Source of the DNA: Berkiella sp050247135
GTDB lineage: Bacteria; Pseudomonadota; Gammaproteobacteria; Berkiellales; Berkiellaceae
Assembly: GCA_050247135.1 (NCBI GenBank)
Contig: JBFWUT010000045.1
Coordinates: forward strand, 1 to 21,893
DNA: 21,893 bases
Direction: 5' to 3'
Positions 14,984-21,893 of this stretch are shown one piece after another. Made by a program: the position numbers and the translations under genes. Positions within the stretch are counted from its first letter, which is position 1. Each line of letters begins with the position of its first letter. The notes below the pieces were generated by a model, which ran no database searches, was not told the origin of the DNA, and saw only the letters and a list, made by a program, of their open reading frames with translations.

Positions 14984-17900
14984 ATGAAGTCGTTTCTATT
15001 AAATGCTACAACGTGGGAAAATAGTTGTGGATTAGCCACCATTGGTCACGCATTAACCAAAACTATGCTTTCAAGCCCCTTGGGCAAACAATCTGCTCAC
15101 CCAACGGTTCATCTCTTAGAAGAAGCATTTTCAAGCTACTATCAAATTCCGAATATGAGTTTGTCGAAAATTCGAGATTTGTTGAAATATTACCTACATC
15201 CTGAAGATCAACAAAAAATAATGATAGGGCCACTAAAGCTTTTATTAAACAATGCTCCAAGGCCAAATAACCAACGTTTAAGCACAACATCTGAAATAAC
15301 TCGACTTTGTAAGCTACTTCGAATTTCAGTGATGAATGATGTTTTCAAGGGATACAAGGGTAATGCTCCTTTTTGCGAGGTGGTTGCGAAACTAAATGGC
15401 AATCAATGGCAACCCGCTACACAGTCGATGAGTGAATCCTTTTTGCAGCAAAAATTATGGAAAGAAGGGTTTCGACACTTTACCCACCATGATCCATATG
15501 AGTTACAGAATGCTGTAAAGCAAATGTTATCAATCGAGCATAACACGGGTCAAATTAAGGCCTTGCAAAAGGCGTTCGTAGCTCAAAGCTATAACCGTAT
15601 TGCACAGCTTTCTAAAGCGGAAGCCAATAGTTTCGCCAATGATCACGGATTTCATGCAGTCATCGCACAAGCTATTAAAACGCGAAATATCTCGGCCTTA
15701 TTATCCATCTATTATTTTAAACCGAGTCTGCGTAACTATATTTTACATAAAGCCATAAACATAGCGAGTTCTGCTTTCGTTAATGATTTGTTAAAAAGTT
15801 ATTATTCTTTAAAGCAAGGTATCAGTGATACCAATCAGTGGAACCAAGAATTGGATAAAGCATTGCCTTGCATTGAAAGAGTAGCTGCAGATACCGAGCT
15901 GCATACCGCTATACGCAAAAAGGATATCCAGTCAGCAAAAAAGTTAATAAGCGATGGAGAAGACATTTATCAACCGAACGACAATGAGGTTTCTCCATTG
16001 CATTTAGTGTGTGCTAGAGAAGACAGGTCGTTTCTTCACGAGATGGTTGATGCTGAATATAACAAGCAGGGTGCTAAAGGCTTTTGGCAGAACCTATTTT
16101 ATGCGGGTGTGGATTTAAGCCAAAAAGATGTAAGTGGCAGTACCCCATTACATTATGCCGCGAACGGCTCCGACCCGGGTTTTGTTGATATTCTTTTAAG
16201 CCGACATCGATCGTTTTTTAGGAGGATCAATTTTCGCGTAAGAGATAACCAAGGTAGAACACCGGTACACCTTGCGGCTCTCAATTCTTGTAGCGGCATA
16301 TTGCAGCATTTTTTAACGCTCAAAAGGGCTCATATCGCGGCTCATAACGACCAAGATGATATGGGTTTAACCCCCTTGCATTATGCCGCGGCAGCCAAGC
16401 GTCATGATAATATCCGTTTGCTATTGCGCGCCGGGGCTTCTGTCACAAGTCATGTTAAAGTGGATAAATTGTATGAACAATTTCCCGCTGTAAAAGTTAA
16501 GCTTAACCAAACTACGCCATTATGGATCTCTTTAGAAGTTAATGATCTCGATGGAGCGGCTTTGCTCATATCGAGTGCAACTCAATTATGGGAAACTCGC
16601 AGCAGCCAGGGCTTAAACGCAATTCAACTTGCCACAAGAGAGGGGCGAATTGATTTGCTTAAAGCATGGGATAAACAATTTCATCATAGCTATTTACTTC
16701 GTAGAGCGGATGACAATGGCAAGTTTTTAATCCACCATGCTGCCATCGCTGGGAGAGTTGATGTTGTTAAATACTTAGTCACTCAGGGGGAATGGCTTAC
16801 CCGCCCTGATCTTAGATGGAATACCCCTTTACACTTTGCCGCTCAACATGGTCATGTCGAATTGGTTCGCTATCTTTGTGATGAAGCTCAAAAAGAAAAA
16901 GATCATAATGCAAGTTTAGCCAGACAAGGACAAGTTCAAGAATTTTTACAAAAAAAACGCATCATGATTCAAATTGATGGTGAAAATAGTTTTGCTGAAA
17001 CACCTCACCTGTTAGCGCAGCTTAACGGGCATGTTGAAGCCGCTAAAGTCTTAGCGCGTGCAGGAGCCAAGCCGGTTTCACTCAGTGATTATCTGCTAAA
17101 AGCTATTTATGGTGCCACAGGCGATGATAGAGCGAAAAGTGAATATAAAGCTGCTTGTATTGTTGCTAAGCTTCATACGATGGCTTTAGAAACGGATGCT
17201 AATCTTAATACATTTTTGCACCATGCTGTTAAAGCAGGAAATTATCGTGCTGTACTTATGCTGATTCACCCTTTAAAGCCAGAGCAACGCAAAACTTTAG
17301 TATCAACGAAAAATCGCGCTGGCCAAACTCCATTAGAGTTATTAGATCAGATTAAGCGCAATAGCAAAGATAGTCAGCAAAAAAGAACATTAGACAAAAT
17401 TGAGCGTGCCTTAGTACGTTATGATGCGGCGGCTTTTGTGAATAAATATCCCTCTGCTATGCAAGAGGGTCGGTATCGAGAGCAATTTGCAAACGATTTT
17501 CAAGAAGAATTGGAGCAGACATCAGCCTATTACTACGTGTCAAGCGCCTCTCATTATCTTCCCATGATACTAGATGGGATTTCTAAAGCAGCTAGCGCAA
17601 CTAATCCCTTTTTAGCGCCCTTTGCTTTTGGCTTTGGTGTGGTTGAAAGTTTTTTGGGAGGAGATGTTCTTGACAACACGGAGCGTTCGCTTTCTTTCTT
17701 TGCGCAAAGAAATCCTACTTTTTATCCTGGTGCAGTCAATATGGCTAGTAATGTGCTTTCTGGATTCGGTTGGTATAGGCATACCACAAGACGTTTGACT
17801 GTGACGATGGCCAAAAAAATCTCAGCTAGAATATTGTCTCTTTCTGTTCTTGAAAATTACAATTCGGAGTCAAAAAATTTCATCGATTATATAAATTGGT

Positions 17901-20575
17901 TGGGGTTAATTCATGCGGCAACGGAAGAGGTTGGCCGAAAAAAGATAGCGAACTCCCTTGTTGAATACTGGGAAAGTTATGAATCAGCTCTAGAGAAAGT
18001 AGGTATGCCTAAAGTCAATACTATGATGGAAGCAACAGCTGAAGTGGCTAATACCGTAGTTAAAGATGCTACCGGGATTGATGTGGGGCAATCAGCGCGT
18101 CGGGGATATGGATGGTTAAGAGAAAATTTAGGTAGTTTACCTTCAACGGGTGCTGAGCTATTGCAAGTGATGGATACCGTTGTGATGCAAGGCATTTCAA
18201 TAGATGATCCTGCTCAAATAGAAGCTGTTAGAAGAGTACTAGAGGCAGGGATTGATGCACATCGCTACGACAATGCCAAATTATTAGATTTCGTGTGTAG
18301 TATGAAAGCTTATGTGTTAACGGGGGAGCAAAGTGAGCACTTTGTACCCTTGTTAAGTGAAACCATCACGACATTAAATTCCCAAACTCAAGACGCAGGG
18401 CAGATTGTCGCTTCATTCATTTTATCGACGCCTTTTTATCAGCAATTACGAGCCAGTCATTTATCATTGGCAACTTTAGCTGAGAGATTAAAGAGTGACA
18501 TGCAATCGATTGTGGCGGATAGCAACAACCAAGAGGCAAGACTACAGCAGATGTTAAGGCAAGGGCAGCAACATGCCATTGATTCTTATGTGCAGACGTT
18601 ACACTCAGGTCAGCTTACGGCGAATAATTATAAAAATATTGTCAAAAGCAGTGATATCAAATATTCAGCTGATGGAATATCTGAATATGCTGCGCAAATC
18701 TTAGTGTTTAATAACCCAATGATTTTTGGTGGTTATAGCCAAGAGCAGAAACTTGCGTTTCAGGGGTATTTCAGAGCTTTTTTTAATCAAATGCAACACA
18801 GCGGAACAAAATTTGATGAACAAGCGGTGGTAAAGAACTTTGACAGAGCTAAAACCTTTTTATTGTCTGGCTTATATGTTGATCTGATCTTAAGCGGTGA
18901 GTCGGTTACGGGTACTGTACCTGCGATATTTGCCCAGTGGGATCCGATGACGGTGCGAGCAGCGGTAGCGGCTCATGAAGTGTCTGCGATGGTTGCCGAT
19001 AATCCGAGTTACACGCCACTCACGGTCGATCAGTCGTTTACTTTATTTCGCCAATTTTTTGATCAGCAGTATGCCAGTTCAACCCAAAAGGTAGAGCAAG
19101 GCATGTTGGATATTGTCAATGAAACGTTACGTGCACACGATCAAACCGGTGGCCATTTTCAACCTATCTGGGGTGAGCACACACTTGATTCGGCTGCTCA
19201 ATTTGTGTCGAGTTCTTCGAAGCAAATTGCCGAGAATCGTTGGCAGGGCACGAATGATGCTTATGCCAGGAGTATTGGCAACAACAACAAGGGCAAAGTC
19301 CATCGATTTTTTAGTTCTATGGAAAAGGATGCCCGCACAGAGTTAAAAAGAGAAGGAGGAAGTTCAACCATGGGGGGCTCGACTAATGGGATCACCCATT
19401 CCGCCACCTTTTTCCATACGCCCTCAGGTACGCAAACGGCACTGAATGTGCCATTTGAAGATAAGAGGCTGACTTTTACAATGCCTTCGACAGTTAAGGC
19501 TGAGCCGTTAGGTAAAGTTGCTCCCTCAAAATCAGCCCCGCAAAGGACACCCATTTATTCTCTTGAAACGGTAACCGATAGGACACCCATTTACACGCCC
19601 CTGTTGGCCGCCAACGATGTGCGCCCCTCCCAAAAGGACACCCAAACGTCAGAACCCCTGGGCAAAGTCGTTCCTAAAAAGGACACCCAAGCTGCTTCAC
19701 CTGTTACACCACAAGAGCCACGCAAAACAAGCAAAGACGCTGTAACCAGTTTGTTATCCCATGGACCTAAAAAAGCAGAAGTTAAATTGATCCCTGAACT
19801 GCCACGTTCTTTGCTGACCTTACCGACTGCAAACTCATCAGTTACCCCACCACCTCAAAATCTGAGTTTTGGGGATAGGTTACTGAGTTTTATTGGCATA
19901 GGGACAGCGCAGGCGAATCCGGTGGCTATAGCAGGTTTAGCCATTGCTGGCGCAACAGCAATTGGGGCAGTGATGAAGCCTCATCAGCAAGATGCAAGGC
20001 GAGGATCCAATAGCCCAGATGAAGAAAGACGTTTAACGTCACCTAGTTATACTGGATTAATACCTAATCGAGATGAAATAGAAGTTGAAAGTACCTCATT
20101 TCCAGCGGTATCCTCTGGAGGGCGTAAGACAGAGACACTGCTTAATCAACCTGGCTTAACCAGCTTAGTGCTAACAACCCCCTACTTTGGTTTGAAAAAG
20201 CTGCAAAATATTTATAATAGAAATTCGCAGCAAGAGAGTCCGGGGGTTTATGATCATGATTATGAGAAGCATCAACCAAGGGCGGGAGGTGGCGGTGCTT
20301 TGTGGGGCCCCAAAGCAAGCTTAAATCCTATTCCTAGTTCGGAAATAGGCCAAAAATTACTGGATTCGTCTTACCTGAACCCAGATAAACCTAATCAACG
20401 TTTTAATTACTATGATGGAAAAATTATAAAATTTCGTACTAGCAATGATGGAAAATGGCATTCATACGAAGTCCATGAAAAAATTGATAATGAGGTTGGG
20501 AGTAAAATTTTAAATAAATTCCTTGAAGATAAGTTAATTTCCAAAAGCGAATATAGAAAATTAATTAAGAAATGA
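14984..20575 (+). CDS. Giant ankyrin-repeat protein with cysteine-protease-like N terminus and polymorphic-toxin C terminus
   Basis: The protein has 1863 residues. ATG at 14984 follows AAGGA by six bases.

Residues 1-200 begin with NATTWENSCGLATIGHAL. The NSCG around C15 resembles the catalytic-cysteine segment of papain/OTU-like peptidases or deubiquitinases. A possible histidine partner lies in RHFTHHD (near residue 165-172). This is not proven.

About eleven ankyrin-type repeats occupy residues about 304-795. TPLH-like cores lie near 337, 387, 426, 463, 511, 548, 581, 612, 672, 742 and 781, so this is a protein-binding array.

Residues 800-1450 are mostly helical with a hydrophobic patch near 855-885. 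A Pro/Thr/Lys linker follows (1500-1600). Next is an Ala/Gly hydrophobic segment, PVAIAGLAIAGATAIGAV (1646-1663), preceded by AQAN, a possible cleavage site. The tip (1771-1863) carries a WHSYEV motif and ends SKSEYRKLIKK, like C-terminal domains of Rhs/CdiA-type toxins.

There is no N-terminal signal, PAAR, VgrG, Rhs or LXG carrier. The gene downstream fits an immunity gene. Dot/Icm-like export is an inference. Confidence 0.85.
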   Translation: MKSFLLNATTWENSCGLATIGHALTKTMLSSPLGKQSAHPTVHLLEEAFSSYYQIPNMSLSKIRDLLKYYLHPEDQQKIMIGPLKLLLNNAPRPNNQRLSTTSEITRLCKLLRISVMNDVFKGYKGNAPFCEVVAKLNGNQWQPATQSMSESFLQQKLWKEGFRHFTHHDPYELQNAVKQMLSIEHNTGQIKALQKAFVAQSYNRIAQLSKAEANSFANDHGFHAVIAQAIKTRNISALLSIYYFKPSLRNYILHKAINIASSAFVNDLLKSYYSLKQGISDTNQWNQELDKALPCIERVAADTELHTAIRKKDIQSAKKLISDGEDIYQPNDNEVSPLHLVCAREDRSFLHEMVDAEYNKQGAKGFWQNLFYAGVDLSQKDVSGSTPLHYAANGSDPGFVDILLSRHRSFFRRINFRVRDNQGRTPVHLAALNSCSGILQHFLTLKRAHIAAHNDQDDMGLTPLHYAAAAKRHDNIRLLLRAGASVTSHVKVDKLYEQFPAVKVKLNQTTPLWISLEVNDLDGAALLISSATQLWETRSSQGLNAIQLATREGRIDLLKAWDKQFHHSYLLRRADDNGKFLIHHAAIAGRVDVVKYLVTQGEWLTRPDLRWNTPLHFAAQHGHVELVRYLCDEAQKEKDHNASLARQGQVQEFLQKKRIMIQIDGENSFAETPHLLAQLNGHVEAAKVLARAGAKPVSLSDYLLKAIYGATGDDRAKSEYKAACIVAKLHTMALETDANLNTFLHHAVKAGNYRAVLMLIHPLKPEQRKTLVSTKNRAGQTPLELLDQIKRNSKDSQQKRTLDKIERALVRYDAAAFVNKYPSAMQEGRYREQFANDFQEELEQTSAYYYVSSASHYLPMILDGISKAASATNPFLAPFAFGFGVVESFLGGDVLDNTERSLSFFAQRNPTFYPGAVNMASNVLSGFGWYRHTTRRLTVTMAKKISARILSLSVLENYNSESKNFIDYINWLGLIHAATEEVGRKKIANSLVEYWESYESALEKVGMPKVNTMMEATAEVANTVVKDATGIDVGQSARRGYGWLRENLGSLPSTGAELLQVMDTVVMQGISIDDPAQIEAVRRVLEAGIDAHRYDNAKLLDFVCSMKAYVLTGEQSEHFVPLLSETITTLNSQTQDAGQIVASFILSTPFYQQLRASHLSLATLAERLKSDMQSIVADSNNQEARLQQMLRQGQQHAIDSYVQTLHSGQLTANNYKNIVKSSDIKYSADGISEYAAQILVFNNPMIFGGYSQEQKLAFQGYFRAFFNQMQHSGTKFDEQAVVKNFDRAKTFLLSGLYVDLILSGESVTGTVPAIFAQWDPMTVRAAVAAHEVSAMVADNPSYTPLTVDQSFTLFRQFFDQQYASSTQKVEQGMLDIVNETLRAHDQTGGHFQPIWGEHTLDSAAQFVSSSSKQIAENRWQGTNDAYARSIGNNNKGKVHRFFSSMEKDARTELKREGGSSTMGGSTNGITHSATFFHTPSGTQTALNVPFEDKRLTFTMPSTVKAEPLGKVAPSKSAPQRTPIYSLETVTDRTPIYTPLLAANDVRPSQKDTQTSEPLGKVVPKKDTQAASPVTPQEPRKTSKDAVTSLLSHGPKKAEVKLIPELPRSLLTLPTANSSVTPPPQNLSFGDRLLSFIGIGTAQANPVAIAGLAIAGATAIGAVMKPHQQDARRGSNSPDEERRLTSPSYTGLIPNRDEIEVESTSFPAVSSGGRKTETLLNQPGLTSLVLTTPYFGLKKLQNIYNRNSQQESPGVYDHDYEKHQPRAGGGGALWGPKASLNPIPSSEIGQKLLDSSYLNPDKPNQRFNYYDGKIIKFRTSNDGKWHSYEVHEKIDNEVGSKILNKFLEDKLISKSEYRKLIKK
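19544..19689 (+). repeat. Four copies of a 10-bp word in the linker coding region, in two reading frames
   Basis: AGGACACCCA occurs at 19544, 19580, 19635 and 19680. The first two are read as Arg-Thr-Pro (RTPIY). The last two are offset by one base and read as Lys-Asp-Thr-Gln. Around them, the encoded EPLGKV motif occurs twice (residues 1507 and 1557) with diverged codons. Confidence 0.8.
20294..20572 (+). other. Putative toxin-tip domain of the ankyrin protein (residues 1771-1863)
   Basis: A glycine run (AGGGGALWG) ends the linker and the small domain begins. Its features are GQKLLDSSY, RFNYYDGKIIKF, W1825-H1826-x-Y1828 and the terminal helix with EYRKLIKK. From memory, this order (LL-SS, RYN, GKI, F, N-GGWH-Y, then a helix ending EYxKLI) recurs at the ends of unrelated large bacterial toxins. 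I cannot name the Pfam family with certainty. Three consecutive 60-bp rows from 20401 have 15, 15 and 14 G+C (about 24%), against 29 and 33 in the rows from 19861 and 19921. Confidence 0.55.
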
Positions 20576-20592
20576 CAATTTTAAGGTTGTGA

Positions 20593-21291
20593 ATGATGAG
20601 GCAATTTGGTATTAAAAACGAATTTGGAATTGATTATGTTAATTGGCTTGATATGTATTCTTCTGACCCGGACGTTCAAACTAATCCGCAAAGATATGAA
20701 ACAGGTGGTAATGTATTTTTGTGGGTCAAAGACAAGAATCTTTTTGCTTTCAAGGGTATTGGTCCTGAAGCCACATATAGCGCTAATTTAAACATATTAT
20801 TAGAATACTTTTGTGAAAAATTGAGTATTTTGCTCACCGATGATCCTTTTCCTGTGGCAACAAAAGCTACTAATGCTGTAGATATGATGGATGAAATAAA
20901 ATTAATTGATGGACCGGATAATGATATTACAAAATATCTTGATTTGGATTGGTCTAAAGTTGATATGGAAATACGTGGTAAAATTGATCGATGGAATGAC
21001 TGCCACGGTATATATACTAATCGCGATGGTTCATTTCTTCCTGATTTATATATTAGGAAAGTAAAAAATCAGATCGAAATTTCTTGGCATAATGACTTTG
21101 CGCACAGAAGTGATGAAGGTGAGGTTTATTTTGAATATGAAAAAGGTGTTGAATACGTTGATCTCAAACTTTTCAAAGAAACAGTCGTCGCTTTCTGTTT
21201 AGATTTAATTAATCGTTTTCAAAAGAATTATCCAGAACAAATGAACCGTTATCGAACAGCGTTGCAGAGGGCGATTGATTTGCCGGTTTAA
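20593..21291 (+). CDS. Probable immunity protein for the adjacent toxin tip
   Basis: The 232-residue soluble protein begins at ATG 20593 (or the next ATG at 20596), with AAGG six bases upstream, only 17 bp after the toxin stop, so the two are translationally linked. It has no signal peptide and would stay in the cytoplasm to bind the toxin domain. The composition is acidic (many Asp/Glu, for example IKLIDGPDNDITKYLDLDW) and aromatic-rich, typical of immunity proteins that must bind basic nuclease-like tips; the tip here is lysine-rich. There is a predicted alpha/beta body, with VKDKNLFAFKGI early, ISWHNDF in the middle and a C-terminal amphipathic helix from VVAFCLDLINRF. Its base composition is as AT-rich as the toxin tip's. 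I do not recognise a named immunity family. The role rests on position, size and charge. Confidence 0.68.
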   Translation: MMRQFGIKNEFGIDYVNWLDMYSSDPDVQTNPQRYETGGNVFLWVKDKNLFAFKGIGPEATYSANLNILLEYFCEKLSILLTDDPFPVATKATNAVDMMDEIKLIDGPDNDITKYLDLDWSKVDMEIRGKIDRWNDCHGIYTNRDGSFLPDLYIRKVKNQIEISWHNDFAHRSDEGEVYFEYEKGVEYVDLKLFKETVVAFCLDLINRFQKNYPEQMNRYRTALQRAIDLPV

Positions 21292-21313
21292 CCTTTAAAT
21301 TTAAATGAAGGTC

Positions 21314-21521
21314 TCACTGCTACCGCAGTGAAGTTAAAGGGATGTTATCTTCCCCCACATAGCGCTACGCGCAATGCGGGGCTATATTCTACCCTCGCTG
21401 CCGCGAGGGCTGCTGATAAACTAACCTGGCGGTAGCCAGGTAATAAGATAGCCCCCCATTGCAGCGCAGCTGCTATGGGGGGAAAGGACCCCCCCCACAC
21501 AATTCACCGCGGCAGCGGTGA
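21314..21521. repeat. BIME/REP-like array of six hairpins forming one large inverted repeat
   Basis: In order the hairpins are: H1 21314-21331 (TCACTGC-TACC-GCAGTGA); P1 21353-21381 (CCCC-to-GGGG stem with CATAGC-like arm); H2 21392-21409 (CCCTCGC-TGCC-GCGAGGG); H3 21424-21441 (ACCTGGC-GGTA-GCCAGGT); P2 21452-21482 (CCCCCCAT...ATGGGGGG with GCAGC/GCTGC inside); and H4 21504-21521 (TCACCGC-GGCA-GCGGTGA). H4 is an inverted variant of H1, P2 of P1 and H3 of H2, so the array reads A-P-B then B'-P'-A'. The small stems share the core GCTRCCGC in one orientation. Paired substitutions keep every stem base-paired. It fills the gap between the immunity gene and the transposase gene. Confidence 0.8.
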
Positions 21522-21538
21522 GACAAGGAAGTCGAAGT

Positions 21539-21893
21539 ATGACTCATTCATATCGTGCCCATTATTATCATTTGATATGGTCAACAAAAAATCGCGCACC
21601 ACTAATAGCTGATGAACATAAGGCAGCGATCTATTCTTATATGGGCGGAATAGTAAGAAATCACGAAGCTCATCTGATATGCATTGGCGGCACATCTGAT
21701 CACGTTCATTTGTTGATTAGTATGAAATTGCCTGATAAATATTCGGTTGTAATTAAGGAAGTAAAACGCAGTTCCTCGTTATGGATGAATAATAATTTCA
21801 ACGAGCATTTTTCGTGGCAAGAGGGCTATGGCTCTTTTACCGTTAGCTATTCTTCTTTGGAGAAGGTTATTCATTATATAGAAAACCAAGAAG
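21539..21893 (+). CDS. IS200/REP-type HUH tyrosine transposase (Y1), 3' end outside window
   Basis: The 118 visible residues start at ATG 21539, eight bases after AAGGAA. The HUH motif is H55-V-H57 in GGTSDHVHLLI. The catalytic tyrosine is Y113 in HYIENQE, matching the YIENQ helix of IS200/IS605 TnpA proteins. The start HLIWSTKNRAPLI and the block WQEGYGSFTVSYSSLEKV are typical of the family. These enzymes cut and join single-stranded DNA at hairpin ends. Those dedicated to REP sequences (RAYTs) sit beside such arrays, as here. About 25-35 residues are probably missing beyond 21893, judging from family length (about 145-155). Whether it is a complete insertion sequence or a domesticated RAYT cannot be told without the right flank. 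Confidence 0.92.
   Translation, partial: MTHSYRAHYYHLIWSTKNRAPLIADEHKAAIYSYMGGIVRNHEAHLICIGGTSDHVHLLISMKLPDKYSVVIKEVKRSSSLWMNNNFNEHFSWQEGYGSFTVSYSSLEKVIHYIENQE

Noticed and set aside
14773..15042. Minus-strand 89-codon frame between 13499-14755 and the ankyrin-toxin gene
   Set aside because: It overlaps the start of the large gene, has no ribosome site or recognisable content, and lies mainly in the intergenic promoter region.
21314..21521. CRISPR-like array of repeats
   Set aside because: The units are self-complementary hairpins of differing sequence with irregular spacing and mirror symmetry, not direct repeats with unique spacers. No cas genes are present.
21504..21695. Minus-strand 63-codon frame over the transposase start
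   Set aside because: It is antisense to the HUH transposase coding region and runs into the hairpin array.

Overview
The window looks like chromosome from a host-associated gammaproteobacterium, probably of the Legionellales type (Legionella, Coxiella or Berkiella-like). This is an inference. It rests on moderately AT-rich coding DNA, short AGGAGG/AAGGA ribosome sites, a very large ankyrin-repeat protein, and a run of signal-less coiled-coil or unassignable proteins of the kind common among secreted effectors. No rRNA, tRNA or CRISPR array was seen.

Layout. Positions 3-431 hold the 3' end of an unidentified gene, followed by a 130-bp palindromic repeat (451-580). A small effector-like gene (592-1071, minus) and a large Lhr-type helicase (1168-5280, plus) diverge from an AT-rich promoter region. 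From 11472 down to 5272 six genes lie on the minus strand. In transcription order they are a tandem pair of paralogous unknown proteins, an M48 (HtpX-like) membrane metalloprotease, a secreted protein with a clear signal peptide, an EmrE-type small multidrug transporter, and a 506-residue unknown whose extended -10 promoter sits in a palindrome.

From 11590 to 14755 are four small or medium unknown proteins. Two are on plus. Two are on minus, 14 bp apart, and one of these (13089-13484) appears to be a paralogue of the protein at 592-1071.

The centrepiece is 14984-21291. A 1863-residue protein combines an N-terminal segment with a cysteine-protease-like Asn-Ser-Cys-Gly motif, about eleven ankyrin-type repeats, a long helical middle, a Pro/Thr/Lys-rich linker, an Ala/Gly-rich hydrophobic segment, and a small C-terminal domain that looks like a polymorphic-toxin tip. 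Seventeen bases after its stop comes a 232-residue gene that fits the position and character of a cognate immunity protein. Base composition drops sharply at the tip, as in exchangeable toxin/immunity cassettes. The combination suggests a eukaryotic-type effector scaffold that has acquired an interbacterial toxin tip with immunity, or an undescribed class of toxin carrier.

The right edge (21314-21893) carries six hairpins arranged as one large inverted repeat (BIME/REP-like), directly upstream of an IS200/REP-type HUH tyrosine transposase gene that runs off the window. Functions of most of the small proteins cannot be assigned from sequence alone.
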